DNA of 46,101 nucleotides from Ectocarpus siliculosus (lineage: Eukaryota; Sar; Phaeophyceae; Ectocarpales; Ectocarpaceae). The stretch lies in contig FN649735.1 of the NCBI GenBank assembly GCA_000310025.1, positions 1,716,633 to 1,762,733 on the forward strand, read 5' to 3'. Both the position numbers and the translations under genes were made by a program. Positions within the stretch are counted from its first letter, which is position 1; every line of letters starts with the position of its first letter. Under the pieces are notes generated by a model. That model was not told where the DNA came from and did not search any database. It saw only the letters and a list, made by a program, of their open reading frames with translations. Below are positions 33,380 to 45,415 of the stretch, one piece after another.

Positions 33380-36300
33380 CCCTGCCATCCCCTCGGCGCT
33401 GCCCGCCGTGCGACAACGCGCGCCCACCCCCGTTGTCGTCGACCGTACCCGGTCCAAAGCCTCTCGAACGGCGGCGGTGGCTGTCAGCACTAGTGCTGCC
33501 CGGGCCGCCGCCGCCGCCGCCGCCGTGGCACGGGGACAAGGCCACAACGCGGAGAACGCGAGCGTCACCAAACCCCCGCGAGGCTAGCAGAGGCGTCACG
33601 AGCGAGGCCACCTTCGTCGCCGCGGCGGCGGCGGCCGCGTCGCCGCCTCGAGCGGCAACGGAGGTCGGTTGCGGCGGGTCTCCGGCGGCGGTCGTGATTG
33701 CCGTCGGATTTCCCAAGTCCCGCGCTACGATCAGCCCGAGCGAGTCTTCCTCGAGCCTCGAGCAGAACCGAAACCACCTATAGAGGGTGGGGGGGGTTGC
33801 GCCCAATAGGCACGGGTAGCAGGATGAGAGAAGCAGGCGAGGACGCCATTTCGCGTTGTGGCAGACGTAGACATGAGCGACAAAGTACACCCTTTTCACC
33901 ACACACACAGATGGCCTTTAGAAGCAGTGTCTGTTTTCAGCCGCAACGGTAATGACCTGCTTTCATTGGTCAGCCGGTTAGTGCGGTTAAAATCCTAACA
34001 ACAAAAAACACACACACACACACACCTTAGGTCGAGGATCTTGCCGGCGAGAACGGAGTCGCACGCCTCCGCCGAGAGCCTGCGGCGCCGGGCCCCTCTC
34101 AGCCTCGCCTTCTCGTACTCCCCCACACACTCGTGCAGCAGCTCTTGAAGGCGGCGCGTCGAATCCGCACTTTGTAGAAGGAGCCTGTGGTCGGTCGCAA
34201 AAAGCGGGGACCGCCGGTGGGCAAGAGGGTATTGTTGGCCATGGAGGGAGGGGGCTATGTACAAGCCGTCGGTGGTTGAAGATTTCGTCGCGATTGGAAG
34301 TTGATGAGACGAAAATAACGGTCACCGATTGGAATGAGCACGCGCCTACAACGACAAAGTTTGGGGCGAGGCCGCTTGTGGGCTACGGGACGTCCATGCC
34401 AACAGGATTCCATCCCTGGAAAGGCTGATAGTAGACATAAGCTCTGTGGTGGATATATTTGCGGGGTGTGTTCCTTGTGTGCGGGGACCCTTCCAGTTCT
34501 GGGCGTGGTGTCACTCTCTCTGTTTCTCATCAGAGTGTCATTGATCACTTAAGCCTCTGCCATCAGGGACAAACGTCCTGACGGCATGAACACTTGCCCA
34601 AGGCAAGTTATTCATACGACGGGTGCTGGAGGCAGTGTAACGGTTACACCGACAAGACAAATTCGTTGCGCGAGACGACGGGCTTGGTGTCGGTGGGCCT
34701 TCATTTTCAACCTACACTCCCGACCTCTCCCTCGCCGCTGCCAACAAACCAACTCGCCACCCTCACCTTCTAGTTTTGGCGAGGCTCTGCGCGCGAGCCT
34801 GCGCCAGCCTGCACTCTGCCAGGTGCCCGAAGGCGTCGCGCCGGGCAACCATGTGTGCCAGGCGCGCTCGGCGGGCCATGTCTGCGTGCTGCCGTCGCTC
34901 GCTTAGATCTCGAAGGGTTTCCTCTGCATTTTTCTGGCGTGTGTTGACGGGGGGGGGGGGCGAGGGTACTCATGTTTTGCATGCCATGGCGGTTAAACCA
35001 AAAACTACGGGGGTGGGGGTGGGGCGGGTACTCATGTTTCGCATGCCTTAGCGGTTAGACCATTGACCACGCGTCCTCGAGCATTGTTTCCACAGGACCG
35101 ATCATCGATGGCCAACCGCTCCTTCCGGGGCAAGGATTAAAGGGGTGTGTGTGGAAATCATGTAGTCTCGAGCCCGGTTCGTTTGTGGCCATGAACCTGA
35201 GCTGAGATGGAACGAACCTCCTGTAACGTTTGAAAGAGCATCGCCCAACGATTCAAAGCACATTCACATATTCATCGGTTGTGCCGCATGCTCTCGAAGT
35301 TCTCGGAAGAAGGGGAGAGGTTGTAATGGCGATGGGAGCAAGGTGAAGGGTGCGTCCGGGGTGCACGCCGAAAAGGATTTTCAAATGCAGCATTGGCCAA
35401 GGGTATTCTCGCGGTTTTTTTCTCTGAGGGCAGATCTGGATGCTAATGTTGAGGGACGCTGAGATGTGGCCGTCCTCAACGCCGATCCCGGTGAGGACCA
35501 TGAATACGGATTGCGCGCCCGCGCTTACGAAGTTGGCAGCCAAGAAGAAACGCTCCACAAAATATCTAAACTAAGAACTTGAGCATCATTTGTGAGCCCG
35601 GGTAGGAATCTCTACACTAAATTACGGTCAAATCTCTCGAGCAGCCAATAGTAGCCAACAAGAGGAGCTACAGCAGTATTGAAAGAACACCAGCTTCGGC
35701 AAAAATTGGAGGTTCGTAAGTGCGGGCGCTATCTCTAGTTCCTGCATAGAAAAAACTTGGCCATGATGACCAGTGGTCAAGTCAGACTGCTGCTGTGGTA
35801 TAATCATCCTCGCTGGGACCGGTAACATCACCCGGTCGCCGGGAGACCGGCCGGCGTTCACGTGCCGCTTTAAGGAGAGGTGTTCCTTGAAGGACGTCGC
35901 TTGCGGGAAAGAGGGTCAGCACGCGAAACAACAATGCCGATGCTATGTACGGCGTGTTTGGTTCCACACTGCTTGTCCTATTATAGCCAAAGAGCAAAGA
36001 GCGGTATTCGTGTGGGTGTGTACAAGTACAGTTTAGTCTCCTGAGCAAAAATGTTTGTGTCCATCTCTATTATACTTGCATATATCTCGATGTCTCCACA
36101 CACCCACCATTGGCGCGATAGGGGCGAACTGGAAACGACCGCTGAAAAAAGCAACAGTTTCAAACCTCATGCATGCACAACACAGAGTGCAGCCATCGAC
36201 TCAGAACCTACTTGTAATGAAGTACTTGAGCACATACATACCGCGGCCACGGATCCATGTTGGAGGGGGACATGGATCCATGTGAAATCCAAACGGTTGT

Positions 36301-36822
36301 TTCGCACACAATTTCAAAAAAAATCTTAATCTTCACGCAGGAGTTATGGGAAAAACACAGCTGCAGCCTCTTTGACACACGCACCTCTATCGCGTTGTGC
36401 AGAACAGTCTCGTGGGCACTACTATGAACCCGCCCCCCTCGCCTTGCTCCTGCAGCGCTCGTCAGCACCCTCCGCGCCTTCGCTTGCCCGAGCACAGCAC
36501 ATCCCGCCGCACCCAAGTTACTGCTCGAGCCCGCAGGGCAGCCATTCTCAACCACCGCGCCCATCGCGCATCTTGTGGCTGGATCTGTACGCTGGGCGAC
36601 AGCAGCACCCGCCGCCACGGCCACCGGCGGTGTTTTCCGTGCTGTAACAGCAGCACCGGCGCGTGATGAGGTGGATTGGCGGACGTTGGTATCGTCAGTT
36701 GTGCTGATGCTGATGCTGCTGCTGCTGCTGCTGCTGCTGGAGAGCCGATGGGACGATTCCTCACCCAGCGCTCGCCGCACGGAAGCAAACAAGGTGTCGA
36801 TGGTGTCGTGCCCGACATCCAT
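29824..36822 (-). CDS. large unrecognised coiled-coil / low-complexity protein, five exons
   Basis: The proposed exons on the minus strand are 36822-36385, 34933-34767, 34184-34026, 33777-30277 and 29905-29824, giving 1448 aa. Phases 0, 2, 2, 2 match. Exon 1 begins MDVGHDTIDTLFASVRRALG, then a serine run and HETVLHNAIE. It continues in exon 2 as KNAEETLRDLSERRQHADMA and in exon 3 as LLLQSADSTRRLQELLHECV, together about 110 residues of charged alpha-helix or coiled coil (about 140-254). Exon 4 is 1167 codons of Gly/Ala/Ser-rich sequence with islands that look conserved: RWFRFCSRLEEDSLGLIVAR, AGVRQLLGTAHCREFVKALP, PIGHLYVPLAPARPG and RAVRELLQIYVATTRAVGE. If exon 4 is not spliced at GG|GTGAGC the protein stops at 30273 (TGA); splicing gives PLCPVHLELKRFLDGK and a natural end. 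An ATG at 36873 would add 17 residues. I recognise no family. It is head-to-head with NEDD1 (about 1.5 kb apart). Confidence 0.6.
33957..33999 (-). repeat. dispersed repeat, CGACCGCGCTAACCGG family, inverted diverged copy
   Basis: Read on the minus strand this contains ACCGCACTAACCGGCTGACC followed by AATGAAA, matching the core of 3181-3229. It is in intron 3 of the large coiled-coil gene. Confidence 0.65.
34962..35076 (+). repeat. dispersed repeat, two tandem copies (GGGTACTCATG family)
   Basis: Copy one (34962-35000) and copy two (35021-35076) both read GGGTACTCATGTTT(T/C)GCATGCC, then GGTTA-ACCA, separated by a G-rich spacer. A third copy is at 1-62. They lie in intron 1 of the large gene, about 30-150 bp upstream of its exon 2 acceptor. 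Confidence 0.75.
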
Positions 36823-38298
36823 GCGCCTTTGTGCCGGACAGACACACGCGCTAGGCCGTTGTGCACAACACAACTAACTGTAACGTGTCGGCTGAGTGTG
36901 GTTGGGTTTGTTCAGCTGTTCAGCCCCAGAGGCTCCGTCATGTGAAAATCACCCCCCCCCTATGTTTCCCGGATTGGGGACCCTCCAGCGCCAACCGTGG
37001 TGTTGTGCCATGTGCCATGCACATCGGATGCCCTGGGAGGAAGAGAGGGGCTCGAAGCGCGGTGAGACATAGAGTCGAGTGGAGCAGTTGGCTGTGGTGG
37101 CCTTGATAATGGAAAGCTCAGGTTTTGAAGGAGCGAGTTCAACGAGAATGCCGCCCTCTCTTGTGTCACTGGACGTTTGAATTTTCATCGTACTCTTGAG
37201 GATGCGGAGGCGGCGCGTTTGTGTGTACTGCTGTACGTGCTTCTTGCTCTCTCGCGGGAGCGGTGCCTGGTTTGGTGGATCAAAAGGCGGCCGTCGTGTC
37301 GTGCTGCGGAGTTTCTCGGTCTTGTTTTTTTGCTCTGGGGTGTCATGCGTAGGTCGTTGCGCTTCCGTCGAATCCGAAAAAGATTGCTGCAAACGGCTGC
37401 GCCGGTGGCCTTGTCTGTTTCTCGCGTACCACTGTAGGTTGTTCACCTCCCTTTCACATGTGCAACAGCAGCAATATAGCCAGCCGGTGTGAATCCACAC
37501 CAGCCCAGCAGGCAGGCATGGCATTTCGGGCTGTGTTGCAACCCGATACAGCACTTGTTGTCGGTTCAGTCCCATCGCCACAGCGCTATCGAAAAATCTT
37601 TGAACACCATAGTTGACACCTCAGGTACAACGGCGAAACACCGACTTGGATGCCAGGTGTGAGATGTGAGACGAAAGGGAGGGTGCTGCGGCATGTAGGT
37701 AGATACACCTATCGTTGGGCAGGTGTGGATCGAGATCTATCGCTCTGGCTCTTCTCTGCACACCCGCGGTTGCTTGTACCCCGTAAGAGATGTCTCTCTT
37801 TCGAAACCCGCCCTTTGCTGTTGTCACACCTCCCTTGGCTGCTGCTGCTCTGGCTGTTGGCTGTTGTTGTGGTGAATACATCAAAGTATCCATCGTTTGT
37901 TTCATCCCGACAAGCAGGTGGTGACTCGTGTCCACGAGCGAAAGGGAAAACACGTGAACGAACGCAACCTCTACTGCAAGAAAGGCTGCCGCCGCTCGCT
38001 GAACGTTGCAGCGATCATCCCGTCGGGAGGAGCTGTCGGTGTGGGGAGAAGAGGGGGTGGGGTGAATAGCGTAGCGACGTGGTAAATCACCTGCTTGAAG
38101 ACCCCGGCGGGGGAGCCTTGGAGTAGGAGGGGTCCACGCAGCTGGGAGGGCACCGTCTCCTTGTTTCCAGATCGTTAGGAGAGCGAGAAGCCTTGCCGTC
38201 CCGCTTGTTTGGAACCGGTCATCCGGAGCCCCGCTCACGTACCGCCGGACGCACGCATAGTCGGAGCAGTAACGGCTGTCCGTGCGGCAACGGCGAAG
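36823..38298. promoter_or_regulatory. divergent intergenic region between the large coiled-coil gene and NEDD1
   Basis: The region lies between the two ATGs and must contain both promoters. One open frame of 210 codons on the minus strand (36949-37581) lacks motifs and I do not call it. One octamer copy is at 37227. No core promoter element stands out. Confidence 0.45.
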
Positions 38299-41200
38299 AT
38301 GAGCAGTCTCGCCACGTGCTCGGATGTCATCCGGTTGTGGGACACGGGCGGCGGAGGGGGGGGGGGGCTGGAGCTGAAAAAGACGACCAACGTCGCGGCG
38401 GCGGCGACGAATTCCTGCTGCTGGAACCACAACGGTAAGGATATTGTATCTCTCGCGCGCGGCTTGCTGTTTTGTGCGTCCCCTGCTTCTTACGGCCCGC
38501 CCCGTTGTAAAGGAGAATCGGGCTTGTGTCGATCAATCCGTCTGCTATTTTTTTTACGCGCGGTTTTTCTTTTTTTCTTTTGTCAGAGCTGACAAAGCGT
38601 TTCTCCTGCCCGGCCCACACCTGCAGTGTTATATTGCAGTGTCGTTCCTATGCACATTATTGTTGCCCACCGACTCTTCGTGCGTGTTTTATCATTTTAT
38701 TTTTTGCCGTCCATACCTAAAGTATTCCCTGAATACCCACCCCTCTGTGTTTTTCGTTTCGGTCTTTTTGTCTGGCTCGCGGTGTGCACGTGGAACTCAA
38801 CTCAACACCAGGGCAAGTCGTAGCCACGGCGGGAGACAATGGCTCCATCACCGTGCTCAAGCTCAGCGGCTCCATAGTGCCAGCGGGAGTTCTCAGCGCG
38901 CACGAGGTGCCCCTTTTTTCTTCCCGTTTGGTTGCCGCATGGCAGCGGTCATGGCGGTAGATAGATAGCAGTCTTGGTGATGGGGATTCAGGGGTGCTTT
39001 CCGCCCGTTCTTTCGTTCCGCACTCGTGCGTGAGACGAATCAGCCCGCTCTTGGCGATATTCATGCATCTCTCGCACCCCCTACCCCGTCGTGCCGACCA
39101 TTCTTGTTTTCTGTGTCGTTTGTTACAAGGCCCTCGGTGCTTGGTGGGGTCTTCTTAGTCTGCCTGTTTTTTCATCGTTGTCGTAGGGCTGGTGCCTGTC
39201 CCGCCGGCAGGTGATGCCTGGAATTATTGTTTTTTATCTGCCAACCTGCCTACCTACCTGTTGGTCTTTGTTTTTCTCTTTAATCCCTCCCTCCCTCTCC
39301 ACCCCTATCTGCCTGTCTCTCTCTCACCTCCCTCCCCTCCCCACCCCTATCTGCCTGTCTCTCTCTCACCTCTTTCTCTCTCTCTCTCTTTCTCTCTCTC
39401 TGTCTGTCTACCCCCCCACCCCCTTTTTGACGGCGTATCTTGTCGTGTGGCGGGACGTTGCCTCGTGCCTATTCCGTATTTTTTTTCCGCCGCTGGTACT
39501 ACAGAAAGCAATTCGGGGAATCACCTTCAGCTCCAAGTCGCGAAAGTTGGCAGCGGGAGGTGACGCGGGAGTCGTCGAGGTGGGTACATTCATTTCTCAA
39601 TCGTACACGGGGCCCCTTAGCTGTTACCGCTTGGGCTTCAGCCTCGCAATGCGGCGAGACGATAATCGCCTGCCCTGGCATGGACTGCCTGGGTGATGTC
39701 GTGTTGCTTTATTTCTACTGTTTCAAACGGTTTCCAACAGCTTGGCGGCGAGACTGAGCGCAGGGTAATGAACGGGGTATTTTGAGGACGCGGCGAGTCC
39801 GTTGCGGGTGGTGTGGTTTTCACGTGTCTTTTCGACGATCCCGCTGTCATCACCTCCATCTCCGCACCCCTATCCATATCCAAATCCACAAGACTTGTTC
39901 AGATCCGAGTTAATTTCTCTTTGGTTCGTTCAGGTTCGCTGGGCTTTCGAGTCGAAACACGTCTGCGGTTATCAGCTGTTGAGCAAGAAACGTCACAACT
40001 TGCAGCTGGCAGCCAGCTATGGGCTGGTCTTGCCTGCCTATTTTTTTTACTTCATCTTGCATCCACCCCCCCTTGATGGCACTGCTGTGTTCTCATGATA
40101 CCACCCCAGAGGGATCCCTTGTGTTGTTCTCCACCGTCGTCTTGATGTGTCGCTTGCCGTTGCTTCTTCTTCCGCTACTGCTGTTGGCATATCAGGTCTG
40201 GGACCTGAAGCGCAACAACAGCAGGGTCACCATGCGGGGGCACCGCGGACCGGTGACGTGCGTCTCCTTCTTCGACCGCGACTCTTGCGTGGCGGCGGGG
40301 GACGAGCGGGGGAAGGTCATCCTGCACCGAGTCGCGGACGCGCCTTCCGACGACGAGGTGAAGGGGGGGGGGGGGGGGGAGGCACACCGGATGGGAAGTG
40401 TTGGCAATGCTCGCTCACGCTTGTAGATACCATTCCCTCGTTGTAGACCGACCATCACCAATCACTAGAATTTTCGCTGCAGAACGACAACGCCGACGAC
40501 GACTGACAAATGCGGACTAGCGTGCGCCAAGGAAGAGGCCAGACCAACAAGCCCACCCCCATGCCCTCGGTCCGCTGCTCATCATCAATCATACCCGCAA
40601 CAATAGGTGTAATGCGAAACATCGCCTGGAAAGGAGGAGACCAGACCACTCCCATCCCCTTATGCCCTCCGCCCATGCTCCGTACTCTCGAGGACGCGTG
40701 GACGATGCTCCACCCGCAAAGGCATGCAAACCATGAGTACTCCCCACCCCCAACCGCCCACCCCCATATGCCCTCCGTCCACCATACCCTGTAGGCGTCG
40801 GCAACCTTGCCCCCGGCGGGAGGGTACTCGAGCGTTACCGGGCTGTCCATGGCCTCCGCCGCCGCCGGCCCCGCAATGTTGGGGGTTTCCTATGCGGATG
40901 GCACTGTTCGCCTGTGGGACACGGGGAGTAGGGCGTGCGTGCGGGAGATGCAAACGCAGGTACGTAGGTGATCGTTGGCGGATGGATCATCAGGTGTGCT
41001 TTTGTCGAAGGAGGAAGTTGTTGGTAGTGCGGCTGTTGGTGTTGTTGGTGTTATTGGTGTTGGTCCTGTTGCTGCGGCTGTTGTTGCTGTTTGGCCACTT
41101 GTGTTGCCGTCGTTGGTGCTACGGCTGGAGGCCCAATATGTACGTGTGTCTTTTTTGGCAAGTGTGGGTTCGGGAAAGGGTGCTCGACCGGTTATTTGTT

Positions 41201-41740
41201 GTTGGGGTGTAGCTGTTCAATGAAATGATTTGACGACGGTGGTCCGAAGACTCGTCTCACACACATGACGGATTTTGCCGCGCCTCCCCCCCCCAACCAC
41301 GGGCACATTACACGGGTGCGAGGTCACAGCTGCAGTCTTCCCCCACCCCTTCCCCACGCAGACTGCCGCTTCGCACTCGGCAGAAACGCGTACTGTAGAA
41401 CGCTGGCATTGTCTCTCTGTGTAAGGAGGCGGACCTGACAGCGGTGCTCCGTCTCGAACGGGATAGTCAGGAATGGTCAACTACCTCCATAGGCAAGAAG
41501 AAACTGATGAGTAACCCGCCCCCCCGTCATTTTGACAGCACCGCGGAGCCGCCGCTGGCATAGTGTTCCACCCGCAAAATCCCAACCTAGTGGCGACGGC
41601 GGGCCACGACGGTGTTGTTCGTTGCACGGACGTGAGGGTCGGAGAGCGGAAGGATGGTGGAGGCGGCGATGGGGTGTTGAAGTCGATTCAGACAGACGCC
41701 CCGCTGACGTGCGTGTCGTTCCATCACGAGGTACGGTTTC

Positions 41741-41771
<31 letters not shown>

Positions 41772-41857
41772 GCTGCTACTGCTGCATAGTGGCCGCATCG
41801 TGTTGAGTCGAAAGCTCCTCTGGGCGTGGATTACTCGTCACTTGACCTGCAGCAGCA

Positions 41858-41896
<39 letters not shown>

Positions 41897-44800
41897 CGTC
41901 TAAAATAGAAACTAAGTTGAGAGGGCAGGCCAGGGCCAAGTGACGGTCTATATCGCTCTCAACGTATTCAGTGCATTTGCCGGGTTTTCTGTTTGCCACA
42001 ATATTGTCTAATAACTTAGATTTTTTTTGTGTCATGTAGAAAATCATGCGCAAATCGGCACACCGGTATTTTGGAACTCGAACAAATGACACATATCGTT
42101 ACACAAACATCGAGTTTGTAGTCACTACTACGATGCAATGCAGCGTCCGGTAGGTGCCTGAACTAGGAAAATCCACTATTTTTCTTGTTTGTTTTGGAGG
42201 GCTTCGAGGGACGCTTCCCTTTAAGATGACCAAGAACAATATTTCCCGTTTGGTAGATATATCAGTGTGGTCATGTTGGGTGGTCGAGATTCGGTGTGGT
42301 GGTAACTTTGACGAATCGTTCTTGTGGCAAGGTGCAAATGAGGCCACGTTGAGAACGTCTTCCTGACTGCTTACAAACAGCGCCCCCAAGAAAATTCCAC
42401 TCTTGTATGCACACGTCCGTCACGATTTTTCTGTTAACGTTCTTTCTTTCGTGGTTTTGGTTCGTTCAGGGCCTTGCGCTAGCCGCGGGAGCCTCAGACG
42501 GCACCGTCCGGCTCGTCGACTTACGCACCGCTCGCGAGGTGGGGGGCCCGCCAAAGAAAGCCTACGCCGGCCCGACCCCCCCGTCAGGCGGGGTTCGAGC
42601 CCTGGCCTTCCAACGGCAACCCCCCTCCAGGAGCACCTACGCCGCCGCAACCGCCACCACCGCGCCCGGCGCCGCCGTCGCTGCTAACGGCGGTGGCTCG
42701 ACGAGCGCTAGAGCTTCATCGTCGTCGTCGTTGTCGTCATCGTCGCGTCCGCGACGCACCGCCGCCGCCGCCGCCGTGGAGGCGATAAATTCGGCACGGC
42801 CAACGCGAGTGTCGAACGGCGGTGGAGGAGGCGTTGACGGGGGGGGGCGGGGTTATTTCGGCGAGGGGTCTGGCGGCGGCGGCGGCGAGCGGCGGCGGCC
42901 ATTGACGACGACACCGGCGGTGGCGACGGAGGTTGCCGGTGTCGGGAACCCGGCGGGGAAGGCGGCGGCGGCGGTGGCGGAGGCGACGCCGTACTTCTCC
43001 GTGGGGTCACACGGCGGACCAATCCAGCAGCAGCAGCATCACCACCACCAGCCGGCCGCGGAAAACACGAGCAGTAGCAAAGGCAACGGCGACAGTGCCC
43101 CCGGCGCCGGCGCCAACGCCGTTGGAGCCGGAGCTCCAGCGGCTTTGGCATCGTCTTCTCGGCAGCGGCATCAAGACCCGTACGGGGTCCCAAACGAAGC
43201 GCCCGCGGGGGTGGGTGGGGGTGGGGCACCGCGGTATGGTAACCAGAGCGTCGCCACCCCCCCGCAGGAGAAGAAGGAGGCACGTTGGGGGGGTGACGAT
43301 GATCACCGCGGCAGCAGCAACGGTGCTCCGGCGCCGCGCGCGCAAGACTACGTTGATTCTGCTGCGGCGGTAGCGGCGGCGGTTGTCCCAGCAGGGAGGC
43401 CTTGGCCCAACAGCAGCAGTCCCGAGCGCGTGGCGGCGGGTTTTGATCGACGGAGGCGGGAAAATGGCGGCAGTCTTGGTGTTGCCGGCGGTGGGATGAC
43501 TACGGGCGAGGGAGACGAGTGGGACGTCCAGCCTCCTACAACGGCCTACGGCAACAAGAGCGGCGGCGAGTATGACAGGGCGACGGTCTTGTCGACCCCG
43601 GACTCGAGGGGGGCGCGGGTGGACGCGGGGGGCGGAGGCGGTAGCGGCCGCGGGACTCGCATGAACGGTGACAGCAGAGCAGGGAGTGGTGTGTTTTCGT
43701 CTCCTTCGGGGGCCCCGAGAAAACCGGCGATGCACTCCGGTGGTCCATCTACAGCTGGGGGAGTGGGGCGGACAGGGGCGGCGGTGGTAGCAGGGGATGG
43801 AGAGGCGATCGTGCGGCGAGAGCCAAGGGGGGAGGAGGAAGGTGCTGCGCCGACGGCTGGTGGTGGGCAAGTGGTTTCGCTGGATAGGTGCGTACTTGGA
43901 GGGCTTACTGTTCTAAGTCGGTGTGAGGTAGGAAGAGCGTCTCAGCTTGTCGGGTGTCCTGTCTGGTGTTGGGGGCGGCGAGAGGGCGGAGGAGGGAACT
44001 TATTTCCACGTGACGCCGCTGTTGGGGTGTTGGCTTGCTTGTGCGAGGGGGGTGGGGCGGAATGCTGCTCTGCATGCCATGCCCTGCGATGTCCCGTTAA
44101 TCGCCCCCCGCCGCTAGCCCAACTTGTGGTGTTGTCCCTCTCTCTCGTTGACATCCTGCTTGTGTCTATTGATCCCCAGGACCGTTTTGTCACACACGTC
44201 TCTCCTCCCCGCCAGTGTAGTCGATGTTCTTGCTGGACCAGCCCCTTGATTGTTCACGATTCGACTTGCTTCGTTGTCATGGTGGCAGGTCGGTGCTGGA
44301 GCAGGTGTTGTCAAACCACGTGTCGGGGCTGCGAGAGGAACTGCGGCAAGAGCTACGCAATCTTCACGTGGACATGCTCCGTCAGTTTCACTCTCTCCAG
44401 GTACTTTTTTTTTTTAGGGGACAGACCTCAGCCGAGGGATCCCGGTATCCGATCCGGTTTGGGGTGACCCCACTTCACCCGAGTTGTCCGCTTGTGTGTG
44501 CTTTTTTGTTTTCGCGGTCATGTGTGGACTCCTTGGTTTTTACCGATGTCACACAAGCGGGAGGCAACGGGTCTTTTTAGGGTGACCTCCGCAAGAGACG
44601 GCTTGAGTTCCTCCTCATCGAGGGATTCTGAAGCCAAAATTCACCGTTTTTTTCACCGGTCTCGTCTTGCAACCGTAACCGTTGCAACAGCAACGCAGTA
44701 GACAGCAGTGCGCCAGAGACGCGAGACAGCAGCACGGAGTGCGGGAACACAACCAACAGCACCGTGCAACGGCGGTGCTCAGGCGTTGAGCGTCCCCTAG

Positions 44801-45415
44801 ATGTGCGGTGCACAAGTGCTGCGGACGTTTTTATTCTCTTACGAACACCACATGCCTACAACAGCGGCACACTTTCTTCAATTCAAATTGGCCACCTACT
44901 GGTGTACGCCTGCAGCAGTGTAGCAGTTTTTTTGTACGGACGACGACGCAATGCCTTCCTTTGCTGAGCAAATGAATGCAACAGTTCATGTTTTTTTTTT
45001 TTCTCGTAATTTTGTGCGTCTCTGCTGTCTCTCGTCTCGCTTTGTCACGGACACAGCACGTGTATACAACATGTTATTCTTCTCTCGTAATTTTGTGCGC
45101 TTCTGTTGTCCCTCTTGCCGCCTTGTCACGGACACAGGACGTATATACAACATGGTTCGTACCCGTTGTTTTCTTTCGTAATCCTGTGCTTTCCTGCTTT
45201 CTCTCTTCTCGCTTTGTCACGTACACAGGACATGCACACAACACGTTTTTTCTATTGTAATTTTGTGCGTTTCTGCTTTGTATCTTGCTGCTTTGTCACG
45301 GACACAGGACGAACAATCGACGGCTCTGTCCGGGTTCGAGGAACGCTTGGGGGGGCTCGTGGCGGAGAACCAGGCCTTACGGGCGGAAAACGATAGACTC
45401 AGACGGGTGTATTAA
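38299..45415 (+). CDS. NEDD1: NEDD1 orthologue: WD40 protein recruiting the gamma-tubulin ring complex, nine exons
   Basis: The exons are 38299-38434, 38812-38906, 39505-39579, 40196-40357, 40795-40959, 41539-41730, 42470-43887, 44289-44400 and 45308-45415, giving 820 aa. All phases match (1,0,0,0,0,0,2,0). Residues 1-320 form WD40 blades: VIRLWDTG, QVVATAGDNGSITVLKL, KLAAGGDAGVVEVWDLKR, HRGPVTCVSFFDRDSCVAAG, MLGVSYADGTVRLWDTGSR, LVATAGHDGVVRCTDVRVG and LAAGASDGTVRLVDLRTAR. Residues about 320-748 (exon 7) are a Gly/Ser/Ala-rich linker. Residues 749-820 form a helix, EELRQELRNLHVDMLRQFHS, and then ENQALRAENDRLRRVY at the very end. This is the arrangement of the conserved NEDD1 C-terminus (helix with Lx-V/D-(M/L)-(I/L)-(K/R)-QFH, ending in LR-EN-RLR). 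In animals and plants NEDD1 brings gamma-tubulin complexes to spindles and centrosomes (known). Its role here is inferred. It is longer than the human protein (about 660 aa) because of exon 7. Confidence 0.87.
39300..39412. repeat. CT-rich tandem repeat in intron 2 of NEDD1
   Basis: Two copies of a unit of about 42 bp beginning CACCCCTATCTGCCTGTCTC are followed by a (CT)n run. The tract is within 100 bp of the exon 3 acceptor and forms part of a very long pyrimidine region. Confidence 0.85.
41740..41774. repeat. (GTT)n microsatellite in intron 6 of NEDD1
   Basis: About eleven TTG/GTT units begin ten bases after the exon 6 donor (GAG|GTACGG). Confidence 0.9.
41850..41895. repeat. CAG/CTG microsatellite in intron 6 of NEDD1
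   Basis: Three AGC units switch to thirteen CTG units, making a short self-complementary CAG-CTG hairpin at the left end. It is non-coding. Confidence 0.9.
44990..45307 (+). repeat. four tandem copies of an intron 3' end, including the splice acceptor (NEDD1 intron 8)
   Basis: The units are about 44990-45072, 45073-45153, 45154-45244 and 45245-45307. Each contains TCGTAATTTTGTGC or a variant, TCTGC/TCTGT, CTTGTCACG(G/T)ACACAG and (except the last) a TATACAACATG-like tail. Each unit therefore carries a pyrimidine tract and a CACAG acceptor. Only the last (AG at 45306-45307) leads into the conserved C-terminal exon. Confidence 0.88.

Noticed and set aside
36949-37581. 210-codon minus-strand open frame in the NEDD1 divergent region
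   Set aside because: There is no domain, no splice context and a composition like random translation. Kept only as a remote possibility.
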